Positions 1-7,849 of a stretch of 29,610 bases of DNA are shown here, in pieces. The stretch is from an uncultured Clostridia bacterium (lineage in GTDB: Bacteria > Bacillota > Clostridia > Christensenellales > Borkfalkiaceae), in the NCBI GenBank assembly GCA_904501815.1, contig CAJGCN010000003.1, forward strand, positions 1-29,610. The letters run 5' to 3'. The notes beneath the pieces were generated by a model. The model ran no database searches. It had not been told where the DNA came from and saw only the letters and a program-made list of their open reading frames with translations. Position numbers and translations under genes: made by a program. The number at the start of each line of letters is the position of its first letter. Within the stretch, counting starts at the first letter, position 1.

Positions 1-1458
1 CAACACGAACACGTCCCCGTCGTATTCGTAGTCCAAATCCATACAAATCGTGAACAGCACACCGTTTCTGCCCGTTCTTCGAAGGGTACGCAAGAACGTT
101 CCAAACACCGCTTTCGCATCACCAGACGGCGCGGGTTTCACATCTTTTCGTTCCGTTTGCGCTGGTGTGTTTACCGTTTTTACCGCAGGCGGGGGCGTAG
201 GCTCGTACACGGGTTCGAATACGGGCTCTTCAAGGGGAGGCGGTGTTTCTACCACAGGCGTTTGTTCTTTCGTCTCAACCCTGTCCCCTTGCTTTTGCAC
301 GAATACCCCTTCTGCAAGTTTCTTTTCTAAAACGGCGATACGAGATAAAAGCGCGTCGGGGGAACTCTCCGTTTGGGGCATACTCGCCTTTAAAATCGCC
401 GTTTCAAATAACACGCGCGGAGAAGCGGAGTATTTTAAATCGGGCTCGACTTTTGCAAAAATTTCCGTCGCTCTCAAAAGCACTCTGCCGTCCGTTTGGT
501 CGGCAATATTTTTACAAAGCGCAAAGTCAGCATTCGGCAAACCCAACAGCTTTTGCGCGTTTTTACAAGTTTTTGCTATCGTGCAAGCGTTCAGCCCCGT
601 CATTAAATCCTTTAAAAGCATACCCACGCTTTTGCCCGAAAAGAGCATTTCTTCCGCTTTGGAAAAGGCTTCGCCTGCATCTCCTGAAAGTACGCTTTTT
701 AATAAAGAATACACGCTTTCCGAATCTGCGTTGCCGATTACGGCGATTACGTCTTTATACGTTAATTTCCCCGTAGAATAGGAAAGACAAGTATCCGCGA
801 GCGAGAGCATATCGCGTACGCTTCCCGCGCCTGCGCGCGCTAAGGCGGAAACGGCTTCGGGTTCGTACGCCTTGCCGATTTCGTCGAACACGAATTTTAA
901 ACGGTTTTCCAAATCTTCTTCCGGAATAAGTTTAAAATCGAAACGCATACAGCGAGATAAAATCGTAGCGGGGATTTTATGCGCTTCCGTCGTGGCGAGA
1001 ATAAACACCGCGTGCGCCGGCGGTTCTTCAAGCGTTTTCAAAAGTGCGTTAAACGCACCCGTCGAAAGCATGTGTACTTCGTCGATAATATATACTTTAT
1101 ATTTTCCCGAAACGGGGGGATATTGCACTTTTTCGCGCAAATCACGCATTTCTTCCACGCCGTTATTCGAAGCGGCGTCGATTTCGGAAATATCTAAGTT
1201 CGACGGGTCTTTGAGCGCAAGACAAGTTGCGCAACGCCCGCAAGGAGAGCCGTCAACGGGATTTTCACAGTTAATTGCAGCGGCAAAAATTTTGGCAATA
1301 CTCGTTTTCCCCGTACCGCGCGGACCGCAAAAAAGATAGGCGTGCCCAACTCTGCCCGTCTGGATTTGGTTTTTTAAAACCGTCACGATATGTTCTTGCC
1401 GTACGACCCCGTTTAAATCGGTAGGCCGAAAAGTACGGTATAAGGCCAAATACGCCAT
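1..1458 (-). CDS. dnaX: DNA polymerase III subunit gamma/tau (3' end outside window)
   Basis: Clamp-loader ATPase of the replicative polymerase. The first 486 codons are present and the reading frame runs off the window at base 1. What is seen: an AAA+ domain with Walker A GPRGTGKT (residues 45-52), a zinc knuckle with Cys64, Cys73, Cys76 and Cys79, Walker B IIDEVHML (about 124-131), sensor ILATTE and an LSRC motif, then the helical domain III and a Pro/Glu/Thr-rich linker from about residue 400. The ATG at 1458 follows an AAGGAG site at a good distance. The gene lies 17 bases after sigH and is probably the last cistron of the mrnC operon. Because the 3' end is missing, I cannot say whether a gamma-making frameshift site exists. 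Confidence 0.96.
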   Translation of the reverse strand, partial: MAYLALYRTFRPTDLNGVVRQEHIVTVLKNQIQTGRVGHAYLFCGPRGTGKTSIAKIFAAAINCENPVDGSPCGRCATCLALKDPSNLDISEIDAASNNGVEEMRDLREKVQYPPVSGKYKVYIIDEVHMLSTGAFNALLKTLEEPPAHAVFILATTEAHKIPATILSRCMRFDFKLIPEEDLENRLKFVFDEIGKAYEPEAVSALARAGAGSVRDMLSLADTCLSYSTGKLTYKDVIAVIGNADSESVYSLLKSVLSGDAGEAFSKAEEMLFSGKSVGMLLKDLMTGLNACTIAKTCKNAQKLLGLPNADFALCKNIADQTDGRVLLRATEIFAKVEPDLKYSASPRVLFETAILKASMPQTESSPDALLSRIAVLEKKLAEGVFVQKQGDRVETKEQTPVVETPPPLEEPVFEPVYEPTPPPAVKTVNTPAQTERKDVKPAPSGDAKAVFGTFLRTLRRTGRNGVLFTICMDLDYEYDGDVFVL

Positions 1459-1475
1459 TCTTTTCTCCTTTATTC

Positions 1476-2060
1476 TCATTTGGTTAAAATATTTCTAAGT
1501 TTATTTTTACCCCGTTGAATTGCGTTGTCCACGCTTTTCGGGTCTTTATTCGTCGTTTCGCAAATTTCTGAGCAAGACGTTCCGTTCATATACATAATCA
1601 TCACGCGGAATTCAAAATCAGACAACGCGCCACTCATAGCCCGCATAAATTCTCGGCGGGATTCCCTGCCTACGACTTCTTCTTCGGGGCTTAAAGTAGG
1701 GTCTTCCCACTCCCCTGAAAATAAGGGAACGTAATTTTTAAGGGGGTCGTTTTTCTTACGCTCGTAGGATTTTAAGGCGTCGATAATACGGCGGTTAATG
1801 CAAAGATGCGCAAAGCTTTTAAAGCTCGCCCCGCCGTCCGTTTGATAATCCCCGATTGCGCGGTATAACCCCATCATACCTTCTTGGATTAAGTCTTCCG
1901 TTTCCCCGCCGACGAGAAAAAATCCGCGCGCACGGCCACGCACCGCGCCGACGTAGCGAAGCAACAGCTCGTCCGTCGCCTGCTTATCCCCCTTTCTCGA
2001 AAGGAGAACGAGTTCTTCGTCGCTCCGTTTTTTTTGGGTTTCTATTGCCATTTCGCTCAC
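1476..2060 (-). CDS. sigH: RNA polymerase sigma factor, SigH (sigma-30) type
   Basis: Sigma-70 family factor of 194 residues, the usual SigH size. Region 2 is clear (DLIQEGMMGLYRAI, then SFKSFAHLCINRRIIDALK), and so is a region 4 helix-turn-helix near the C-terminus (ALSDFEFRVMIMYMNG to KSVDNAIQRGKNKLRNIL). In Bacillus and Clostridia this factor starts the sporulation or stationary-phase programme. It sits directly after rlmB, as in many Firmicutes. A GTG start overlaps the rlmB stop codon (GTGA), so translation is probably coupled. An ATG three codons downstream (2051) is an alternative start with GGTGAG just upstream. Confidence 0.9.
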   Translation of the reverse strand: MSEMAIETQKKRSDEELVLLSRKGDKQATDELLLRYVGAVRGRARGFFLVGGETEDLIQEGMMGLYRAIGDYQTDGGASFKSFAHLCINRRIIDALKSYERKKNDPLKNYVPLFSGEWEDPTLSPEEEVVGRESRREFMRAMSGALSDFEFRVMIMYMNGTSCSEICETTNKDPKSVDNAIQRGKNKLRNILTK

Positions 2061-2779
2061 CGCCCCAAACGGTTGCGAACCACTTCGTACGCAGCAATTC
2101 CGAGCGCAACCGAAGCGTTCAAGGAATTTACTCTGCCCTGCAAAGGAATGGATAAAATCTTATCGCTCTTTTCTTTCGTAAGGCGTTTTACCCCGCTATC
2201 TTCCCCGCCGACGACGAGCGCGACGTGTCCTTTGAAATTTTCCGCGTAGATATCTTCGCCACCCGCTTCGAGCGCGTAGACCCAATACCCGTTTGCTTGC
2301 AATTTCTCAATCGCTTGATTGAGATTTGCCACTTTCGCAACCTTTATATGCTCCGCCGCCCCTGCGGAAATCCGCACGACGCTTTCCGTCACCGACGCGC
2401 TACCCGATTTGGGAATTACTACGCCGTCTGCGCCCGCACACTCGGCTACTCTTAAAATACTCCCTAAATTATGCACGTCTTCAATGCCGTCGCAAAGAAC
2501 GATAAACCCGTTTTCGGGTTCTTTTTTATTTTCGATAATTTCGTCGAGATCGAAATACTCGTAGTCCGTCGTAAACGCGATAACCCCTTGATGACGACGG
2601 GTTTCGCTTTCTTTATCCAAAACTTTACGGTCTACGAACTGTACGCGAATATTTTTTTTGCGCGCTTCCGCAAAAAGGATTGCAAGCGAGCCTTGCGCGC
2701 CCTTTTCTATCATAAGTTTATCAATAGGCTTATTCGTTTTTAAAAGCTCGCCTACGGCGTTTCTACCTTCCGTTTTCAT
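2057..2779 (-). CDS. rlmB: 23S rRNA (guanosine-2'-O-)-methyltransferase RlmB, TrmH/SpoU family
   Basis: 240-residue SpoU-family enzyme expected to 2'-O-methylate G2251 (E. coli numbering) of 23S rRNA using S-adenosylmethionine. Seen: an N-terminal substrate-binding domain beginning EGRNAVGELL, the motif NLGSILRVAECAGADGVV, and the knotted cofactor region ALVVGGEDSGV plus IPLQGRVNSLNASVA, with the conserved Asn/Ser pair. It lies 20 bases after mrnC and overlaps sigH by 4 bases. Assignment to RlmB rather than another SpoU methylase rests on length and the mrnC-rlmB-sigH context. Confidence 0.92.
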   Translation of the reverse strand: MKTEGRNAVGELLKTNKPIDKLMIEKGAQGSLAILFAEARKKNIRVQFVDRKVLDKESETRRHQGVIAFTTDYEYFDLDEIIENKKEPENGFIVLCDGIEDVHNLGSILRVAECAGADGVVIPKSGSASVTESVVRISAGAAEHIKVAKVANLNQAIEKLQANGYWVYALEAGGEDIYAENFKGHVALVVGGEDSGVKRLTKEKSDKILSIPLQGRVNSLNASVALGIAAYEVVRNRLGR

Positions 2780-2799
2780 ATAACTTCCCTATATCCTTT

Positions 2800-3243
2800 T
2801 TATCTAATCGGTTTAAAGACGGCGGGTTTGCTCTCCACTTGAAACAAACTTTCTTCCGCTACAGAAAACAGCTCGTCCAACCGCGCCGTATCCCCCGCTA
2901 CGTATAAAAATCCCACGACCGCTTCAAAGCCCGTCGAACGGTTGTAATCGACTGCCGAAGCATTCTTGCTTTTCGTCGTTTTTTTCGCGTTGCGCCCGCG
3001 ACGGTAAATCTCCGCTTCTTCTTCCGTTAAAAGGGGCAATACCTTGTTTAAAAACTCGCTTTGTCCGTTTGCGGAAACGAGCTTCGAAGCCGTTGCCTGC
3101 AGTTCGGACAATTTGCCTTCTTTTTGAAACGCCAGCCGTTTACGAACGTATAACGAATAGACCGCGTCGCCCACGAACGCAAGCACTAAGGGGTTTAAAA
3201 GTTTTGCTTGCGCGCGCTCGATTTTTTCGTCGAAACCAAACAT
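2800..3243 (-). CDS. mrnC: Mini-ribonuclease 3 (Mini-III)
   Basis: 147-residue RNase III-like protein lacking the double-stranded RNA binding domain, which is the Mini-III architecture; in Bacillus it matures 23S rRNA termini. The catalytic-domain signature LAFVGDAVYSLYVRKRL is near the N-terminus (residues about 22-38), followed by a basic stretch RGRNAKKTTKSKN and the second conserved segment RSTGFEAVVGFLY. The ATG at 3243 has a GGGGGAG site 6 bases upstream. It is first in its operon behind the promoter at 3274-3302. Confidence 0.93.
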   Translation of the reverse strand: MFGFDEKIERAQAKLLNPLVLAFVGDAVYSLYVRKRLAFQKEGKLSELQATASKLVSANGQSEFLNKVLPLLTEEEAEIYRRGRNAKKTTKSKNASAVDYNRSTGFEAVVGFLYVAGDTARLDELFSVAEESLFQVESKPAVFKPIR

Positions 3244-3273
3244 TGCCTACTCCCCCTTTTGAAATACACTATT

Positions 3274-3302
3274 ATTATAGCACACGCGAAGAAAAATGAC
3301 AA
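3274..3302 (-). promoter_or_regulatory. Sigma-A type promoter of the mrnC-rlmB-sigH-dnaX operon
   Basis: On the minus strand TTGTCA (-35), a 17-base spacer and TATAAT (-10) lie about 30 bases upstream of the mrnC start. This is an almost perfect housekeeping promoter. Confidence 0.85.
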
Positions 3303-3353
3303 GCGATTAAAGCCTTCTTTTGTTATTTCTTCCGTGTTTTCTGCGCCTACGCT

Positions 3354-4076
3354 TTATGCACAAGGCGCTTGGTTTTCCACGTATTCTATCACCCCCGCCG
3401 CCAGCGCAGAAGCGAGTTTACGGCGGAATGCTTCTTTATTTAAAAGAGTTTCGTCGTAGGGGTTAGACAAAAATCCACATTCGACGATTGCAGACGTATA
3501 GGGCGTACATTCGAGCATATAGTATTCCCCCGTATGCTCCGTTCTCGGTTTTGCGCCCACGCTTTTATAAAGGGCGTTTAAATTCCCTTGCAAAGCTTTG
3601 GCAAAGTCTTTGGCTTGCAAATGATTATGCGAATAGAACACTTGCGCGCCCCGCGTGGACGACGACGGATAGTAATTTTGATGAATAGAAAGCACCAAGT
3701 TTGGCTTGGCTTCTTCGATAATTTCTTTCCTTTTTTGCATATCTCGGCGTTTAAATCCCTTCGTTGCCGTGTCGTAAAGCCCTGCTTGCGTTTTTCGGGT
3801 AAGCACCACTTTAAAGCCTGCATCTAAAAGAATTTCTTTGAGATCTAAGGCAATTAAAAGATTTAAATCGCTTTCTTTAATCCCCGTTTTCTTCCCGACT
3901 ACTCCGCCGTCAATCCCGCCGTGCCCCGCATCAAGCACGACGGTCAGTTTGTTTTTCAATGCAAACACGGGTACGGCGGAGTTTAACGCCGTAAACGAAA
4001 GAGAAAGAGCGACAACGAACAGCACGAAAGTGAGAAACAGGGCTACGAAAGCCGTTTTATCGGTGATTCTTTTCAT
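3354..4076 (-). CDS. cwlD: N-acetylmuramoyl-L-alanine amidase, CwlD-like (Amidase_3)
   Basis: 240-residue peptidoglycan amidase. It has an N-terminal membrane segment or uncleaved signal (about residues 9-38), then the Amidase_3 domain with the zinc ligands visible as LDAGHGG (His), GIKESDLNL (Glu), LSIHQN (His) and the catalytic Glu in IVECGFLSNP. CwlD makes muramic lactam in the spore cortex of Bacillus; here sporulation use is inferred from family and lineage. I chose the ATG at 4076. A GTG at 4142 in the same frame lies inside the terminator of the preceding gene and is unlikely. The ribosome site is poor (AAAGG one base from the ATG), so the true start could differ slightly. Confidence 0.85.
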   Translation of the reverse strand: MKRITDKTAFVALFLTFVLFVVALSLSFTALNSAVPVFALKNKLTVVLDAGHGGIDGGVVGKKTGIKESDLNLLIALDLKEILLDAGFKVVLTRKTQAGLYDTATKGFKRRDMQKRKEIIEEAKPNLVLSIHQNYYPSSSTRGAQVFYSHNHLQAKDFAKALQGNLNALYKSVGAKPRTEHTGEYYMLECTPYTSAIVECGFLSNPYDETLLNKEAFRRKLASALAAGVIEYVENQAPCA

Positions 4077-4120
4077 ACCTTTATTATATTCTCTTTCGTC
4101 TCCCGCGTATGCTTTCCCAA

Positions 4121-4147
4121 AGAAAAAACCGCGTGCGAACACGCGGT
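4121..4147 (-). terminator. Rho-independent terminator after the DeoC-like gene
   Basis: On the minus strand an 8-bp stem ACCGCGTG / CACGCGGT with a four-base loop is followed by TTTTTT. It begins 6 bases after the stop codon at 4153. Confidence 0.88.
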
Positions 4148-4152
4148 GTCAA

Positions 4153-5085
4153 TTATTCTTCTTTATTCTCCAAAAGGGCGCGATAGGATTCGGCTTTTTG
4201 CAAACTTTCTTCCTGTAAAGAAGGCTGTAAGGGCGGGGACAGGGGCGCTTCTGCTTCTTTTTCTGTTTTTTGAGCCGTTGCAACGCTCTCTACCCTTTCC
4301 ATCGTTTTCACTTCCGCAACGGGAACAGAAAAGGAGTAGTTTTCCGCTTCTTTTATAAGTTCAGCGTAAATTTCCACAAGATGAGAAGTTTGTATTCGTT
4401 CCACACCTGCCCCTATCATTTTTTGATATTCCGCCGCCGTTTCCACGTTGCGCACTTCAAAAAAGCTACCTGTTTTATCGTCGAGCTTTATTCTTTCCAC
4501 TCCAAGAAAATAAGGCACGGACATACCAACGCCCAGCTCTTTTAAAAGTTTTGACAAACGAAAAAGTTTAGGCAACTCCCCTTGCTTGGTAATAAACACT
4601 TTGACGGGAATTATTTTTGCTTTTTTTAAGATTTTTTTGAGTTCTTTTTTTAATTCGGTGAGTTTTTCCGCTTCTAAAAAAGCAGGGTTCGGCATCACGG
4701 TCAACTCCCCCGCACCGCCGCGAACGCACAGTTTCGCTTCGTAGGCTTTAACTTTTAAAAGCGTTTTTCCCGTTCCACCGAGTAATAGATCAATTTTCGT
4801 TTGGCTTTCTGAAAGCGCGGCTCGCACGGCGCACATTCTATCGGGCGTCGTTCTTACGGTGGCGATAGAATGTTTTTTGGCAAGCGCGCAAAGCTCGCTT
4901 ATTTCTTGAACGCTGTTTAATTCCGTCAAATCCAAACAAACCTTTTTAATATTTTCGTTGACGGCGGAAATATATTTTTGGCGTTTGAAATTACGGTATT
5001 CTTCCGCTTCGCTGTCTGAAAGAAGAATTCCCGTCTGTTTTGTTTCTACGGTTTTCACATCCGATTGTTCTTTGCTTTTTTCCAT
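4153..5085 (-). CDS. DeoC-like (deoxyribose-phosphate aldolase fold) protein, probably catalytically dead
   Basis: 310 residues from the ATG at 5085 (TTG at 5133 and ATG at 5124 are in-frame alternatives). The middle resembles class I DeoC aldolases: KVKAYEAKLCVRGGAGEL matches the region around the catalytic Asp, and MIGAGVERIQTSH matches the C-terminal phosphate-binding strand. By eye, the Schiff-base lysine motif (KTSTG in DeoC) and the second lysine (KASGG) are absent, so aldolase activity is doubtful. A Glu/Gln/Pro-rich tail of about 60 residues follows, and a charged N-terminal helix precedes the domain. It is monocistronic with its own terminator and is divergent from the gene at 5167. 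The role is unknown; the fold assignment is tentative. Confidence 0.6.
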   Translation of the reverse strand: MEKSKEQSDVKTVETKQTGILLSDSEAEEYRNFKRQKYISAVNENIKKVCLDLTELNSVQEISELCALAKKHSIATVRTTPDRMCAVRAALSESQTKIDLLLGGTGKTLLKVKAYEAKLCVRGGAGELTVMPNPAFLEAEKLTELKKELKKILKKAKIIPVKVFITKQGELPKLFRLSKLLKELGVGMSVPYFLGVERIKLDDKTGSFFEVRNVETAAEYQKMIGAGVERIQTSHLVEIYAELIKEAENYSFSVPVAEVKTMERVESVATAQKTEKEAEAPLSPPLQPSLQEESLQKAESYRALLENKEE

Positions 5086-5166
5086 ACTTCGAGTATACGA
5101 CAAAACGAGCCCGTTTATTCCCATTTCAGCCAAGTTATGACAAGCGTTTTTTTGTATACTTTCCCT

Positions 5167-5454
5167 ATGAATACTTTTTATTTGTTAAACACGATTGCCG
5201 TCGGGGGGATTTTTCTCGTTCTGCTTTTTGGTTTTTGTTTTTTTACGGTACATTTACTCAAACTTGCTAAGCGTGGCTACGACGAAACGGTACGCGCCAA
5301 AAAATCCCCGCCCCCCACCACGCAAAAAGGGGAAAGCGAGCAAGAAAAAAAGCCCGAGCAAAAAACGCCCGAGCCCGTTTATTATATCGTGGAAAAGAAG
5401 AAAAAACCGCCGAAATCCAGCTATAGCGAGCCGAAAGAATTTCGCTTTAAATAA
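5167..5454 (+). CDS. Small single-pass membrane protein, unknown function
   Basis: 95 residues. One hydrophobic segment (about residues 5-28, LLNTIAVGGIFLVLLFGF and on) is followed by a strongly charged, Lys/Pro/Glu-rich cytoplasmic tail ending KEFRFK. I chose the ATG at 5167 because the hydrophobic segment then starts the protein; in-frame starts further upstream (from 5065) would run across the divergent gene's start. No strong ribosome site is visible. It is divergent from the DeoC-like gene, with 81 bases between the two starts, and convergent with the NadD fusion. I do not recognise the family. Confidence 0.6.
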   Translation: MNTFYLLNTIAVGGIFLVLLFGFCFFTVHLLKLAKRGYDETVRAKKSPPPTTQKGESEQEKKPEQKTPEPVYYIVEKKKKPPKSSYSEPKEFRFK

Positions 5455-5471
5455 ATTTGGTTTTTTCTTGT

Positions 5472-7007
5472 TTATCTTTCTAATTCTTCCGTTTTTTCGT
5501 TGAAGCGTTCTAAATTGCTACCGTCCTGCCATAATCTTTCCAAGTGATAAAAAAGCCGTGTTTCGTCGTGGAAGATATGCACGATTACGTCGCCGTAGTC
5601 CACCACAGCCCAACGCCCGTCGCGAACCCCTTCCGTGCGCGTAGGCACGATTCCGTGTTCTTTTTCTAAAAGTTCTTCCACCCGTTCACCCATCGCGCGA
5701 ATTTGGGGCGCGTTCGAAGCACTCGCGATTACGAAATAATCGCAAAGGGTGGTTTTTTCACGCACGCTAAGCACTACGATATCCTTACCGCGTTTGTCTG
5801 CAAGCGCTTTGCACGCCGCGATTGCTAAATCTCTGCTCGTAAATTCCGACATAATTTTATTTCTCCGTTTATTTTTAATTTTTTGATAATATTCGTAAGC
5901 GTTTTGGGTAAGCGGGTAAATCTCGCTACCTTTATTTTGTAAATGCAATAGCGTTTCTTTTAACGCTACGCGCATACATTCGTCAAGCGTATCGTCTTGC
6001 CAAAATAGTTTTCGAAGCTCGTCCACTCTTGGAAAATCCCGTTCTTCTTCGAGCATATCGGCAAGAAAAATCAGCTTTTCAAGTATAGTCATATTTTCCC
6101 GTCCGCTCGTATGATAACGAACGGCGTTTAAAATTTCTTCGTCTTTCTCTCCAAACAAATGTTCCGCAAGATACGCGCCTGCGTATTGATGCCAAACGGG
6201 TTTGGGTACGCCTTGCATTTGAAAGTCCGAAAAACAAGGGGAATCAGGGGACATATTTTTCGCGCAATCGTGAAAAAGAGAAGCGGTAATCGCCTTGCGT
6301 TCGCTAATCTTTAAAGAAAGCGCCCGCTTTGCCGCAAGCATTGCCACTCGAATACTGTGTTCTCTGCGTTTTTTCGTTTGGAAAGATAAAGAAGTATCCG
6401 CAAAAGGGATTGCATACAGCCCTGCATTTTGAATATATTCGGCAACCGGTTCGCCCGTATAATCCGTTATATCCATACCTGTCCCCGCCAAAACGCGAAT
6501 TTGCGTGGAAGAAACGTCTTTGCCTTGATAATCGATTAAAGAAAATTTTTGACCAAAACGGTTTTCAAAATTCTCCGTTTCCTTTTTTATCCAGCCTTGT
6601 TCTTCGTTTCTTGCGCACACGGCAAGCGTTGCGTTTGAAAGAATTTCTTCGGGTTTTTTCCAAGTTGGAAAATCCCGTAGCATATCCGTTCCCACAAACC
6701 AAAACAATCGACTTTCAGGGTGCTTTTCTTTAAAATACCGACAGGTTAAATAGGTATAGCTCACTCCGCCTGCGCTCAGCTCGTAATCGCTAATTTCCAC
6801 ACACGGCAAGCAAGAAAAAGCAAGCTTACACATTTCTAATCTATCTTTATCCGACGAAAGGGATTTATTTTTTTTATGTGGCGGAATATTCGCAGGAACG
6901 ATATAAACTTTATCAAGCTCTAAACTTTTTATCGCTTGTTCCACGAGCGAGATATGCTCGCTGTGCGGCGGGTCGAAAGAACCGCCGAATATACCGATAT
7001 TTTTCAA
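5472..7007 (-). CDS. nadD: Triple-domain NadD-YqeK-RsfS fusion protein
   Basis: One uninterrupted 511-codon frame holding three proteins normally encoded separately. Residues 1 to about 200 are nicotinate-nucleotide adenylyltransferase (GGSFDPPHSEH nucleotide motif, SSTQIR near the end), the NAD synthesis step. About 205-380 is the YqeK HD hydrolase of Ap4A-type nucleotides (REHSIRVA, LFHDCAKN, VRYHTSGR, LADMLEEER). About 386-511 is the ribosomal silencing factor RsfS (DYFVIASASN, TRTEGVRDGRWAVVDYGDV, HIFHDE). The start is TTG at 7007 with AAGGAG 7 bases upstream and a promoter at 7048-7076. The order matches the common Firmicutes neighbours nadD-yqeK-rsfS. An internal ribosome site before Met386 suggests RsfS may also be made alone. 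Confidence 0.93.
   Translation of the reverse strand: MKNIGIFGGSFDPPHSEHISLVEQAIKSLELDKVYIVPANIPPHKKNKSLSSDKDRLEMCKLAFSCLPCVEISDYELSAGGVSYTYLTCRYFKEKHPESRLFWFVGTDMLRDFPTWKKPEEILSNATLAVCARNEEQGWIKKETENFENRFGQKFSLIDYQGKDVSSTQIRVLAGTGMDITDYTGEPVAEYIQNAGLYAIPFADTSLSFQTKKRREHSIRVAMLAAKRALSLKISERKAITASLFHDCAKNMSPDSPCFSDFQMQGVPKPVWHQYAGAYLAEHLFGEKDEEILNAVRYHTSGRENMTILEKLIFLADMLEEERDFPRVDELRKLFWQDDTLDECMRVALKETLLHLQNKGSEIYPLTQNAYEYYQKIKNKRRNKIMSEFTSRDLAIAACKALADKRGKDIVVLSVREKTTLCDYFVIASASNAPQIRAMGERVEELLEKEHGIVPTRTEGVRDGRWAVVDYGDVIVHIFHDETRLFYHLERLWQDGSNLERFNEKTEELER
5850..5867 (-). promoter_or_regulatory. rsfS: Internal ribosome binding site and ATG for RsfS inside the fusion
   Basis: On the minus strand CGGAG lies 10 bases before the ATG at 5852 (codon 386), in an A-rich stretch coding KIKNKRRNK. 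From this ATG a normal 126-residue RsfS could be made independently. The stop codon that would separate YqeK from RsfS is missing, so readthrough also gives the fusion. Confidence 0.55.
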
Positions 7008-7047
7008 AACGGTTCTCCTTTTTGGTTTTTTACTGTGTTTTTCTTCT

Positions 7048-7076
7048 ATTATACTATAAATTTTTCGTTTTTACAA
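7048..7076 (-). promoter_or_regulatory. Promoter of the nadD-yqeK-rsfS fusion gene
   Basis: Minus strand TTGTAA, a 17-base spacer, TATAAT, about 40 bases upstream of the TTG start. Confidence 0.8.
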
Positions 7077-7111
7077 GTTTATAAACGGGAAAAACGGTCA
7101 AAAATTAAAAT

Positions 7112-7849
7112 ATGAAAAAATCGGCTTTTATTTCTGACTTAGTATTTACCTTTTCTTTAACCTTTATCGCAATTTTATGTATTTTGCGGTATTATCGGTT
7201 AAAATTTTTTCTCGCACTCTTTCTCGCGACGGCGTTTGCCACCGCGATTACGTTCGCCGTCGGCGGGTATTTAAGCGATAAGCGCAAAAAGTTTTTCTTG
7301 AAGAAATCCGACGAAAAGGAAAAAGAAAAACTACTCTTACATCTTTCCTTATTGCCCCACCGCAAACAACAGGAATTTTTTTGCAGTCGGCTGTGCGGAG
7401 AGCTTAAAAACGGCGTAGTGGAAACGACGGACGAAATCGCGCTCGTCGATTTCCGTTTCGACCCGCTCCCCCCCGATCGGCTCGGCGCGTTTATCCGAAG
7501 ACACAGCGATAAACCGAAAATTCTTTATTGCAACGATTTAACGTCCGAAAGCAAACGGCTTTGCGAACGGTTTGGCGTGCGCGTGCTCGTCGGCACGGAA
7601 GTTTACTCTCTGTTAAAAAAGGAAAACGCTTTGCCCGAAAAATATTTTGGAGAAGAAAGTTTTTCCGAAAAGAAAAAACGGCAATTCACCCTGTGTTTTT
7701 CCAAAAGCAACAGCAAACGTTTTTTAACGGCGGGTGCGCTCGTTTTGCTCACTTCTTTGCTCACGCCCTTTCCTTATTATTATCTCGTCAGCGGTTGCCT
7801 TTTACTCGCCGTTGCCGTCGTCGTTCGTATCTTCGGTCGCGAGCCGTAA
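7112..7849 (+). CDS. Membrane protein with two N- and two C-terminal segments, unknown
   Basis: 245 residues. Hydrophobic segments lie at about 8-27 and 31-52, and again at about 204-220 and 222-241. Between them is a soluble domain of about 150 residues containing EIALVDFRFDPLPPD, KPKILYCNDLTSE and FGVRVLVGTEVYSLLK, a pattern of alternating beta strands and helices that I cannot place in a family. The ATG at 7112 has only a weak upstream site in A/T-rich sequence. The last 48 bases overlap the 3' end of the convergent nnr gene. It is divergent from the NadD fusion. Function is not inferred. Confidence 0.7.
   Translation: MKKSAFISDLVFTFSLTFIAILCILRYYRLKFFLALFLATAFATAITFAVGGYLSDKRKKFFLKKSDEKEKEKLLLHLSLLPHRKQQEFFCSRLCGELKNGVVETTDEIALVDFRFDPLPPDRLGAFIRRHSDKPKILYCNDLTSESKRLCERFGVRVLVGTEVYSLLKKENALPEKYFGEESFSEKKKRQFTLCFSKSNSKRFLTAGALVLLTSLLTPFPYYYLVSGCLLLAVAVVVRIFGREP

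Noticed and set aside
50..781. Long plus-strand open frame antisense to dnaX
   Set aside because: It mirrors the Pro/Ser-rich and helical parts of dnaX, has no ribosome site, and its product has no recognisable domain.
4077..4142. N-terminal extension of the CwlD-like amidase from a GTG
   Set aside because: The extension is encoded by the terminator stem-loop and T run of the preceding gene, so it should not be translated.
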